The notes below the pieces were generated by a model. It saw nothing but the letters and a program-made list of their open reading frames with translations. It was not told where the DNA came from and searched no databases. A stretch of DNA of 64,000 nt from Mansonella perstans (taxonomy: Eukaryota; Nematoda; Chromadorea; Rhabditida; Onchocercidae). Below, piece after piece: positions 37,801-48,760 of the stretch (positions are counted from its first letter, which is position 1; each line of letters starts with the position of its first letter). The stretch lies in the NCBI GenBank assembly GCA_037074765.1, contig JBAMDO010000566.1, positions 527,352 to 591,351 on the forward strand. The letters run 5' to 3'. Position numbers and translations under genes: made by a program.

Positions 37801-39513
37801 CATCACTGCATGCTATGCATTGCACGATGCAATCATTTTGTGCAATNTTCACAAAAAAAAAAAACTTTATCAATGCAACTTCATCACTGCATGCTATACA
37901 CTGCGCGATGTGTTGTTCATAGCATGCTTATACTGTCCAAACGCCATCTAAAATATCCGTTTGCTAGAAGTTTGATGTATCAAAAATATTTATCGACATA
38001 TTAACAATGCATGAACACATTTTTTGCATAATATTATATACACTAATTTAAATTTTAATTAAATTTGAATAAACTACATTAATTTGTAATTTTATTGTGT
38101 TTGCATAATATTATGCGAATTATTTAATAATGTATGAACAAGTTAAGTGTCAACATTATGCGAATTTTTATAAATTAAACATATCACTTTCTTCTGTTTG
38201 TAAAATTTCAACCACGAATAAATCTAATGAATAAACCAAGTGGATATCTTTTTAGAATTCCAAGTATGATAGTACATTAATGCCTTGCATCACTAACAGA
38301 TGCAAATCTTTAATTAGTTTCATGCTAATTACACTAACTAACCTTTCATTAATTTTTTTAGATGTGGTGCAAAACAAGGGGTGAGGTGAAACGTGTTGTA
38401 ACACCACGTAATTTGCTTGAGATATTGGATGATTTCAAGTATCGTTTACGAATTGCAGAAAGTGATTTTCCCGACATACGGGTGTGTGAAGATTCTTTTC
38501 AGTGTTCATTTTTTTTTGCCTGAAAAAATTTTAGGTCAAATATAGAAGTGAAAAGAATTTAACAACCTGTTTTTCTTGCAATATTTCCCATTTTTTCTTG
38601 TAAATGTATATATATGTACTAAAAAGATTGGAAGAGTTTATCATATTGCAATCTTTTGTGACATATTTGCTCTCCTACATGCAGATTTCTTTGTTATCTG
38701 CAAAGTTATTTTCTAGCTTTTTATGGAAAAGGCTCGTTTATCATACATCAAGGGTTGGAACAAAGTGGACGAGGAACAGATGCGTAATTTGGATCAATTT
38801 ATCAATGAGGATCTACCCAGGTAAAATGAACTGCAGAATATGTCCTGTTGAAATTTTTCATTTTTGAATTTTTTCAAATAATATCAATTTTTTTGTCTTT
38901 CTGAAAATTTGCAAATTGATCGATTATCCATCGATATGATTTGATTTATTATATAAATGAACTTATGGTACAATATTTAAATCATTTTCATAGTATTAAT
39001 TTGATTCGCTAAAAAATTAAAAATCTAATTGACTTATTAGATAGATCCTTCTATAGAATGGTAGCAATTGTGCAAAGCAAAGATAAAAAATTGGAAATTC
39101 CGAGTGTCCTCGAAAATCTCTCCAAGAAAATAATAAAATCAAAGAATAAAAGCACATCAAGTAGACACAAACGATCTAAGCAAGATGAGCTAGATGCCAA
39201 TGAAAACGAACAGAAACCTAAAAAAACTAAACCGAAATTCAATGAAGAAAAATTAAAATCTGAAGAAGACAAACCAGAATCTAGGAGAAAAAAATCAAAA
39301 CCCGAACAAGACAAACCGGAATCTAGAAGAGAAAAATCAAAACGTGAACAAGACAAACCGGGATCTAGAAGAAAAAAATCAAAAATCGAGCAAGACAAAC
39401 CGGAATCTAAAAGAGAAAAATCAAAATCTGAACAAGATGAACCGGGATCTAGAAGAAAAAAATCAAAAATCGAACAAGACAAACCGGAATCTATAACAGA
39501 AAAATCAAACTGA
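34851..39513 (+). CDS. EHD/sarcalumenin-like ATPase with lysine-rich repeat tail, no EH domain
   Basis: Dynamin-superfamily ATPase of the type that bends membranes. Exons: 34851-34978 (candidate), 35672-35798, 36218-36391, 36540-36713, 36864-36959, 37131-37289, 37427-37588, 38362-38481, 38717-38820, 39057-39513; 566 aa. Motifs: KPMVLLLGQYSVGKT with P-loop GQYSVGKT (about residues 84-91), GPEPTTD, the DTPGILSG switch, NKAD, RVRGALMWSLSRI, and RKLNDLIKRAKKLKIHA of the helical domain. The core resembles EHD/RME-1, while SVGKTSMI resembles sarcalumenin. The last exon, joined in frame, encodes about 13 to 14-residue Lys/Glu/Asp/Pro/Ser repeats instead of an EH domain. Exon 1 would give a signal-like start (MQRNSFAMAILFILQL). 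It fits by phase but is unproven; without it translation would start at ATG 35697. Confidence 0.85.
35871..36218. repeat. About 40-bp direct repeat flanking an exon acceptor
   Basis: ACACAAACCAAGAGTTGAAT, then an AT-rich stretch and TTTTATTGAAG, at 35871-35910 recurs as ACACAAACCAAAAGTTGAGT plus TTTTATTGAAG at 36180-36217. The second copy ends at the AAG acceptor of exon 3 of the EHD-like gene. Confidence 0.8.
37681..37910. repeat. 53-bp tandem repeat in an intron, with an ambiguous base
   Basis: Copies start at 37681, 37734, 37787 and 37840 with GTGCAATGCAATTTCATCAC, followed by self-complementary TGCATGC..ATGCATTGCA segments. The fourth copy is interrupted by N at 37847 and an A/T-rich break, and a diverged copy follows. 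The copy number in the assembly is therefore doubtful. Confidence 0.92.
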
Positions 39514-39569
39514 ACAAGATAAACCGGAATCTAAATTGAAAAAAGAAGATTTTAATGAAAAGTTGTAAG
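39290..39569 (+). repeat. Coding 42-bp-class repeat encoding EQDKPESRR-like units
   Basis: Alternating units such as EQDKPESRREKSKR and EQDKPGSRRKKSKI occur in the last exon of the EHD-like gene. The nucleotide repeat continues past the stop at 39511-39513 to about 39569 in another frame. Confidence 0.88.
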
Positions 39570-41495
39570 AAGAGCTAATAAAAACAGTGAAATGAATTTG
39601 AAATCCGAAAAAAAAACGGTGACAAAAGTCATAGGGACAAAAGAATATTCAAAATATACATTATTACTGTATCAGTCATGTTATCCACGCAAGTCAGTCC
39701 GTATGTAAATTACCATGGTTTTTTATTTTTGTGAACAAATAAACAGTAAAAAATCAAGCGATATACAGATGTGATGATTGATATTCACTGGTGATTAGTG
39801 TAAATTCAAAACAGACAAACTCGCAAGAAAGAAAGAAGCAAGATGAAATATAATTTTTAATTTTAAATTTAAATCTGAAAATATAGATGTTACTAAATTA
39901 ATTCTGTTTTCAAATTGAACATTTTTTGCAATGTAATATGAAATGATGCTATTATGATGTTAGCATTTGCCTTTCCAAGTATTTAATTGAATAAGAGAAG
40001 ATGTAATACCGTCTTATATTTTAATTGGATATTACTGCCTGGAAAAGTGTTAGAAGGAAAATGGGGAAAGCATGTGAAAATCAGCGATTCTTTCAATTTC
40101 CAAATTCAATAAGTTCTTTTAATTTTCAGATTCAATAGGTAAATAAATCCCTTTTCAATTTGCCCTATCCTGGAAATTACTAGTTTCCACCGTTTGACGT
40201 TTCCCATGGTTTTATAATTGTCATGATTATACTCTAGTGCTATTAATATGACGTGTGACTATCATTTCTGAAACTAGAGACTTAATAAAGGAAAGGTAGA
40301 AAGGTTTTCCTGCATGATGTAAGTCAAACAATAATGTTGCCCTTCGTATCATTCATCGCTCCGAAAAATAACTTTTTTAATTTTCATGTTTTTTTTTTTT
40401 TTTTTTGGTTTAGAAATCTGTTCAATTACAGTAATACAAGAATGATTCGTAGAGAAAGTAATGCTAATTTCTAGCATTTTAAATCATAAAATATTAAAAT
40501 TTGTGCAGAATGAATGAACAAATTAAACAATTGAAACTTAGTTCTTTTCAATAAAAACATAGTAAAATAGAAGAGAGTGGCCAAAATATTCGTCCAAGTG
40601 ACCGAAATATTCATTCAAGTGACCAATTTTAAGTTATCAATTACTCTGTTACTACGTGACATTATGTGTGTTCATTTGTGATAAGTGATAACCGATAGGC
40701 ATGGTTTTTTGGTTGATAAATAGCATAGATATATGATGTTTTAAAAAAATGAATCGATTTTAAAAGCCCAACAAAACTTATAGTTTTTGGAAAAAAGAGT
40801 TACACATTGGAATTATTTCGATTTTCCTAAAGTAAAATAGAATTAAAAGATATCATTGATCTTCACAATGATTGGAGCTTTCTAAATGGTGTAATATTTC
40901 TGCAAATTTTCATTCCTATGAAGTAAAGCTGTCGTGTGGACAGGAAACAAAAACTATGTGGACGATTTAGAATTGTTTCTAAAAGATTCAAAAGAAGTCA
41001 AATGCTAAGAACTTTAGATTTTGATGACTTCTTCTTTAGAACAAAATTATTAATTTTCATTTGATGATTTTCATTCAATTTTCATTTCCACTGATACGGT
41101 CACCTTTCGGTCATTCTGTTTGTAATGCGACATGGTATTGTATATAGCAATTTACATATCGCAATTTACGTTTTTTTTTTTTATTCTAATTTTAAATCCA
41201 AAGTGACTATGCAGGATATTTCAGAGTTTTTCGATCGCCAAAATTGGCATTCATTTGGAAAAGAAAAATGATGAGTAAAAAAATTTCAATCTTTATTTTC
41301 ACACTCTCTTCATAAACATTTAACAAATTTTTTTGCTAAAGAAATTAATTTTTCAACTTTCACATTTATAATAATAAATTATTTGTAAATAATAAAAGTA
41401 GAAATCTTACATGAAATTAATATTTAAAAATCGAAAATTCATTATTTGAAAGAATGAAAGAAAAGTTTCTCATAAGATCTCCATCTTTTTATTAG
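39514..41495. other. Intergenic plus unidentified 5' part of the nuclear receptor gene
   Basis: AT-rich. The first 55 bases continue the coding repeat of the previous gene out of frame. The first exon(s) of the receptor must lie here, since the first recognised exon starts in phase 1, but no ATG exon could be chosen. Confidence 0.5.
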
Positions 41496-44400
41496 GACGT
41501 AATGAGTTTTTACAAATAACTTGTCAAATTTGCGGTGACAGAAGTTCAGGACGACATTATGGTCTATGGACATGCGATGGATGTAGTTGCTTTTTCAAAC
41601 GAAGGTAAATTTGTTTTTTTTTTTGATTAATAAAAATGATAATTTTGGAAAGTAAAGTCTGGAATTTCATTAAATGACTTCTATTATCAAGTCTATCCGT
41701 CTTATTTAATGCAACGTTACCTTGAATTTAGCTTAATTGAAATAGCTCAAAGGATTTTCTGCTAGCAAAAACCATTTTAGTCAACTCATTAATCAATTAA
41801 ATCTGATTCATTAGCGCATTCAATGAAGTTTTATGCCTCATTTGCTTATGCCATCCAGAAAAAATAACATTTCATCTTATTTTTCTACTTTCTTTGCGAC
41901 CTATAAGCTACTAGAAGCGACTGATCTTAATTTTCATTTCAATGCAATAATTTACAGATTTTATTGCAACAATTTAAATCTATTTATGAATATTTTTTGT
42001 GAAATTTTTTTTTCAGCATTAGACGCAACGTTAGCTATACTTGCGTTTGTAAGTTTTTTTTTTTTTTTTTTTTTTTAAATTAAATATTACTTGTTTGTGA
42101 AATTATTCTTGTGCATATGTATTTGTGATTTTCTTTAGCTTTGTTTTCTTTCCTAATTATATTCATTCCATTTTCAATAGACGGTTTGTTACAAAGTGTT
42201 GTTGTAGCGTGTGAGTACACAAAATACTATGGCTTATTTCGTTATGACTCCCGCAAAAGTTATTGTGAAAGATTAGATTACTGCATGAAATACAGTTAAT
42301 AACATTTACTTCCGAACTTCAAATCCCAAAAATCAATAATGAAATATGTCATATTTAAATTAATTTCAATATTATGGTGGTATAAACACATTCCTGTGTT
42401 CTCATACAAATCGCTGTGTATGTATGAATTTGTAGCTGGAGCTAATAACTGTCCAGTTGACAAAACACGCCGGACTAGATGTCCATCATGCCGATTGCGC
42501 AAGTGCATGCAAATGCAGATGAACCGAAATGGTAAGTGAAATATTTGACCACTGTTAACGAAACTAGGCTGATTGTTCAGTTTTTTAAATTTCACTTCAA
42601 ATAAAAAAGAATTTCGTTGAAACTGCTATTCATTAACCTAGAAAAATTTCAATATTTTACTTCAAATTTCACTACTATACATTAAATCCATCCACAAAGC
42701 ACAGAAATTTCCAATATTTTCCACTAAATTCCATTCTTTTGGTAAAATAAAATCATGTCAAACTAATGATTTTAACTGTGTATTTTTTTGGCTTGGAATT
42801 CCCAGGAATTTCCAGGAAATATATTCCTATGTTTTTCACTGTTGCTAATCATCAAAGTTTACTGAAAAGGAATTTCTGAATTCAGTCCCCAAATTCTTCT
42901 TTTCAATAATTCGACACCATCCAAGTTGTGTGAATAGTGAAAGAATTGCAAAAAACTTATTGAAAAAGCTTATTTATCACAAATCCATCTGTAATTAAAC
43001 ACTACGTATAATAATTATCACATATCGGATCGATTAGCAAAGTTGCGTAAATATCACATACATTAAATTTTTTTTTTTTTTTTTACGTAACTTAAACAAA
43101 GAAACATTCCTATAATATCCTTTTTCAAACTTTTTAAAAAAGAAAAATCAAATAATTCTAAGAAATCAGTAACTGAAATCCATTGATTGTAATCCTTTGC
43201 ATGTGCTATTATTGTATTTCAGTAATAATTGTAAGTTAACTTGAATTTTGTTAGAATATGTCTGATTTCAATTATTTCAATTCAGTATCATCCAAGCAAC
43301 ACTGTTTTTAATAGCAGCATTAGCATGAGAAGAATTATTATCTTATTTAACATTTCTTTTTCACATTAATAAAATATTTCGAAAATTTTTTCTAAACTAT
43401 GCATAAATCTATTTGGTAGAATTAAATTATAACAAAAAGCAATTGTAGCTGTGCAAAAACAACGTGTTCCACGTGGAAATCGACAACTGAAATATTTAAA
43501 AGAGTATGCAATCATCGAAAAAAGTGAGTTTTGATTACGAGTCTGAATCAAATTCCATTAAGAATTCCAATATTCGAATTGTTCTTCCAGTAGAAGTAGA
43601 AGAATGAAATAATTTCACGTGAGGTCAAAGTGATCTACTTTACTTATAATACATTTTACCGTTCTTTAATCTATTTCTGACATATTTTAATATATGGTAA
43701 GTAAATCTTCCATAACGCATTCTACAATACGGTCCAATTTTCGTATTCACGGAAGATAGTTCCTGAAAGAACATCAATGGATTACATTGCTTTAATAATC
43801 CGAATTGCTAACAGAATATAAAACTAGATAATATTTCCAAGAAAATGCAATATTTTAAAAACAAAAAGAAACGTTGTCCGGAACTAGCAACTAATGTCTT
43901 CTTGAAATAGTTTGATAACTGATATGATTAGTTTATCTTTTCTATGATTAATAGACCAACGTATCCAGCATGTAATAAACATTATAAAATGATTGAACTG
44001 TTTGGATATCTAGAATTCAGTGCATTTTTTTCTACATTAGCACTACTATGTTATCCTGAAAAAAAAAAATGAATATTCTGAAATAGATAATAGATCAGAA
44101 TTTTACTATTGTTTTAAATCATGGCAAGTAATTAAATTAAAACTAAAACTGATTATATCTTAAAATTTAGAAAAGCAAATATTAGTCGAAGCAATTCTAC
44201 GTCCACTCAATACGATTTTGATGAGTTTCATTTCTCCAACGAATAGATTTGTAATCTTGTCCCGTTATTGGCCAGCATTCTTCATCATTCATTGTGCTAT
44301 TGCTGTGGAATTGCCACCTCTTCGTAATTTAAAGGTTAAGGAAAAATCCTCAACCAATACCTGTAAATATTAAAAATTTTAATTTGAGCAACAGCAGCAA

Positions 44401-45184
44401 ATATCAAAATAGCTATTACATCGAATAAATTAATTTATTTTTAACCTACCCAAGATCAGTATATATATGCAATCATTTTTTTTTTTTTTTTTTTTTAAAT
44501 TAAAAGCCTAGGAATGCTTAATCAATGAAAATTTTGAAAATTTTCAATTCATCCAAATTTATTTTCATTTTAATACATCGAAAGATTAATTTTTATTTAT
44601 AAAATTTGACAATAAAATTTTTTTTTCATCTCAGTTAAACGAAGTGATACAATCAGGAAGACGAGATGATTACATCAGGAATTTAGACAGTGAAGAAATA
44701 CGATTGATAATCTGTTATGTTCTTTGCAAACTGGGTACAGTTCTTCACGTAATTATTGATCTAATGATGCTAATTTTATTTATATGATCAAATTCAAATT
44801 ATACTTAAAGATTACTATTTGATTTCCTAATGAAGTGGAATGAATATGTATGCTTTAGACAAATTACATTTAGTGTTGCATTAATAGGAAAACTGCTATA
44901 ATTCAATGAATTTTCTTAGTTTAATATGGATTAATTAAAATACAGGTTGGAAAAATAGAGAGTTAAGTTTCGCCTCAAGTCTGGATAGTACTTATCGATA
45001 TTGGTTATCACGTCATTGTTCAATCTTTTATCCGCATTTATCAAATCGAGACGAACGTATCGTGAATTATACGGACTTTATATTGCTATATTGTGAACAT
45101 ATCGCGATTGTCGATGAATTTACGCCAATTACACATCCAGCAGATGTTATTCGAATTGTTTTAGACAATAACGAATCAATTTAA
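41496..45184 (+). CDS. Nuclear hormone receptor, NR2E type, possibly Hr83/NHR-239-like; 5' end missing
   Basis: Ligand-type transcription factor acting in the nucleus. Exons: 41496-41604, 42017-42048, 42436-42531, 43449-43523, 44171-44334, 44635-44734, 44946-45184 (about 271 aa visible). The DNA-binding domain has two C4 zinc fingers: [25 protein letters not shown], and after the next introns [16 protein letters not shown] then RLRKCM. The P-box has CSCFF where most receptors have CSGFF or CKGFF; I recall this variant from Drosophila Hr83 and C. elegans NHR-239, an inference. The post-finger extension [14 protein letters not shown] fits NR2E. The ligand-binding domain is present but divergent ([20 protein letters not shown]). 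The reading frame enters the first exon in phase 1, so at least one upstream exon is missing. Confidence 0.87.
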
Positions 45185-45807
45185 GCTCATGGCGCTAACA
45201 TACAAGAGATGTTCTGCACTTGATAGACATTGTAATACGCATTTCTCAAAACTTTCTTGAATTTTAAGATAAAACTAGTCCTGTTCAATGCTCATAAGCA
45301 TAATTAAATACTTGCAAAGAGAAAAAAACCAAGAACGCTCGATAAAGATTAAATGCAACAGTTTACTCCTTCTATCTCCAAATATAATCAAAATTTGGAA
45401 TCAATCGATATTTTGTAATATTCAATATATTCTTTGCGCATAGTTAATGATGACAGAAAATGTACAGCCAATGCAATGTATCTCATGACCGTTCCATGAT
45501 AAGATTTCGACTCGCACAATAATTGTCTTCAGTTACTTGTTCAAATGTCGAAAACATCAATTTTTCAAGTACATTTATATTTTAATGAACAAAAAGAAAA
45601 GCAAACAAGAAAATAAACATAACGTCGATAATTAACATAATGTCACCATTGATAATAAAAACGGATCACATCTTGCCATTTTATTAATACCTGTAAAATG
45701 ATGCAACGTGAACTGAAATGAGAACAAATTCCGATAACAAAATTATAACTCACAACTAACAATCATCATGGAGACGATAAAAAGAGTGGTAATCCACTGC
45801 TTCATAA
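45185..45807. other. Convergent 3' intergenic region
   Basis: Between the stop codons of the nuclear receptor (plus) and ubc-7 (minus). It must contain both 3'UTRs. No repeat or RNA gene was seen. Confidence 0.5.
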
Positions 45808-47854
45808 TCAACAACCATCTTCTTGACTCTTTCGAACACAAGCTGCTACACGTTTCTTGAATTCAGGAAAATTCTCGCGTTGCATTTTCTAAAAGGAAAA
45901 GCAAATTTTTGTAAGAAAATGATTTTATAAGCTTAAAGCTTAAAAGAAACACATTTCGATGTGAGTCAATTGTCCGAAACAGGGCTCGGTAATATAAGCT
46001 ACCAAGCTATTTTGGTTAGCTGATACTGATATCTCATTAATATGCTGCAGTATATCTTCCATCCTTGCTATGAAATACATTTCAAGCTAAGCTTTAGCAC
46101 TGATTAGTTATCATCATTCTCAAACCATAAAAAAAGCTTAGATATATCCATGCTGAAAAATCCATACAATTTGAAATACGTATACATCATGATTACCATC
46201 AGTTAAAGCAAATACGAATAAATCTTACTGCAGCGTCAACATTTGCAGGTGAATCGTGATTTGGATCTGCAAGCATCGATATAACAGAAAGGAGGATTGT
46301 TTCTACGGTATGCACAGGTAACCACCTCTCCTCTGGCTTCTCATAACCCCACCGATCATCTCCCGGTTCATGCAATATTGATATACACACATTACCTTCT
46401 TTGTCAACTAAAATAAAAAATAATGAATAGAAGAATGACCAATGTATGAAACTAGAAACCAGAATAACAAACACCAACGAAACATAACACAGAATTATTT
46501 CAGCATGTCCAGGAAAAACCTAAACTTCCCGGACATCCAATAAAGTCTGTCTCCTGTTGATGGAGCAAAACATACCAACAGCAATCAAGAAAAAATCCTT
46601 TAAAAAGGTTCATGATAATAGCCGATGCATTATCAATGAGGAATCTGAATCAAGAATTCCATTTTATTCGCCCTCCAGTTAAGCAATCTGCGGCTTGGAT
46701 CGTTTTATCCTAATAGGGTACTCGTAGCAAACTCTTTTATTATCAAGCTGAAAGATATTTTCTATCCTGCTTCACCGCTACATAAACGGAATGACCAAAT
46801 CGCATTATGTAGGAGATAATATAATAAAGGAGGAAATTTCTGACAATGATTCCCTTTCAACATGATTTAATCATTTTCTTTTTTAAACACAAAATGTTTT
46901 TGGTAATATTGAAGAAATACACATACTGTTCGGATGCCACATTTCTGAAATGAACTTCATCTTTGGCGGTAATAATGGGTATTCTTTGGGAAATTCCAGA
47001 AGCGCTTTGAAGAATCCTCCTTCGCTGAAACAATCGGTATTTCCAGCCTGTATCTTTGTTCCGCCCAAAAAAAGCTTTGCTTTACAATTTGTATCAAATT
47101 ATTGCGCGAATCTTATAATGCCACCTCATAATATGCAAAATATCAACTATGAAAGTTTTCCGATGAACATGTCTGTTTCACTGCCAATCCAGTACTCTTC
47201 AACAATAGTATTTCAAGGTGAAGTACTTTTCAGACATCTATTACAAAAACGAAAATTGTTTTAACAAACTAACTAAAGAGTGTCAGGTGGCCCAATTACA
47301 AGCACTTCCCACTTATAAATGTCATCACCTTGAAGACCAGCTGAAAATCCATCAACAGGGACTCGTTTCAGTTCTGTAACAAGATTAATTATACTTTTTC
47401 TTAGAAAGCCTTCACATGTGCTCTGGTACCGTTCAGAATCATCTGGTATCTTCCAGAGTACGCTCATTTTCAAAAAAAATACGACGGTAACTAGTAAAAT
47501 CAATTTCTCTTGATAGTCCATTCTCCTTGTCATTTTTCCTTTCTTCCACCATCACCATATTCTCAATGATAAACCTAGTGACAAGAATTCATCAAATGCT
47601 CATGCTAAAAACGGCCTTTTCCAGTTGCTTACAGTTTCACATCTAATTTTCGTTCAGTTAATTTCCCCTACTAATGCTTACATATTTGTAACTTCCAATA
47701 CAAAGATCAATAATCTGCGTAGCAGATATAATCACAGAAACATATTTAAGTGAATTTAAGTTGTCCCAAAAGTAACTGAAAATTAAAATATTTGGGAGAA
47801 AATTTTACCCGCAAGTTGCTTTCTTAGAAGAAGTGCCGACTGCAATTCACCCAT
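45808..47854 (-). CDS. ubc-7: Ubiquitin-conjugating enzyme E2 G1 (UBC-7)
   Basis: Carries activated ubiquitin as a thioester for ER-associated and related degradation. Five exons: 47854-47809, 47373-47274, 47024-46927, 46407-46229, 45888-45808, giving 167 aa (human UBE2G1 has about 170). The sequence starts [17 protein letters not shown] and contains [44 protein letters not shown] and the catalytic Cys89 in GNVCISIL. The acidic-loop insert specific to the G class follows ([17 protein letters not shown]), then [25 protein letters not shown] acceptor lies 28 nt upstream of the ATG. Confidence 0.96.
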
Positions 47855-47882
47855 GCTCCTCCGGCAATTCTTTCTTCGTTCA

Positions 47883-47888
47883 CTGAAA
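47883..47888 (-). promoter_or_regulatory. Possible trans-splice acceptor of ubc-7
   Basis: A consensus TTTCAG, 28 nt upstream of the ATG at 47854, preceded by a TATT-rich run. Confidence 0.45.
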
Positions 47889-48308
47889 ATACCAATAACT
47901 AATTCTGGTCATTTCATAGTTAACAAAAAATCACTGAATGCATTGAATAAAAACAAAGTATGATGATAGCTGATACAGTGTCGATAGTGTTATGATTGCT
48001 ATCGCAGATATTAGAAAATGAATATTAATTAAATGGACACTAATAATCTAAATGATATGCTTTAATAGTTCATTTCCATCTTCATTTTCAAATATGAAAG
48101 TATCCTGCAAAAATTTTTAACTCATTACTGAATGAATAATTTCAGTTCATAATTGGTCACCTATGGAACTTAACATCGGCATTTCATATTTCGAATACAA
48201 TTTATGATTTGAAATTTCTGTGATCTAGTTATTCTACTGTTTTCATTCCTTCTTTTCATGAACAAAATTCTTTTAGAAAAAACAGAAAAGTAAAAAAAGA
48301 AATAGAGA

Positions 48309-48309
<1 letters not shown>

Positions 48310-48342
<33 letters not shown>
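48310..48342. repeat. (GA)n microsatellite
   Basis: About 15 uninterrupted GA dinucleotides within a purine-rich stretch. Confidence 0.95.
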
Positions 48343-48346
<4 letters not shown>

Positions 48347-48475
48347 AAAAGAATTAAGAATTTAACAATCATTTTCAATCTCAAGAAAATTAAAATGCAA
48401 TATTATAAAAGTATCAATTTCAGCTCAATTTCTTTTTCTCTTCCCTAAAATCAATCTTTCCAAACAAATTTAATT

Positions 48476-48496
48476 AAGAAGAAGAAGAAGAAGAAG
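48476..48496. repeat. (GAA)n microsatellite
   Basis: Six GAA trinucleotides in a row. Confidence 0.95.
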
Positions 48497-48760
48497 CCAA
48501 CTGTTAACCTTCAATTCTACCCTAACACATATAATGTTTCATGATCCATAAATTATCAACGTGACATATTACATATGATGGTCGGAATTTGATGTCAGTG
48601 TAACATAATGGATTCATTGGTGGACAATTTCTGTTATTTTTCTTCAGTGATTCTCTCTTTTTCCTCTCTTCCACTCTCTGAGAGATCGTGGTTGCGCTAT
48701 TCGAGATTTACCGGGACCATGAGTAATGGTCAGTGACAGTAATATTGATAGTTGGAAAAA

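Larger units (their letters stand above)
47889..48760. other. Divergent intergenic region with two microsatellites
   Basis: Separates ubc-7 (minus) from the plus-strand secreted orphan. Contains a GA run and a GAA run (listed). No exon seen. Confidence 0.5.

Noticed and set aside
37547..38004. Plus-strand frames over the 53-bp repeat, including frames crossing the N
   Set aside because: Intronic tandem repeat between two exons of the EHD-like gene; the frames have no conserved content.
39051..39482. 143-aa minus-strand frame rich in Ser, Leu, Phe and Asp
   Set aside because: Antisense shadow of the lysine-rich repeat exon of the EHD-like gene.
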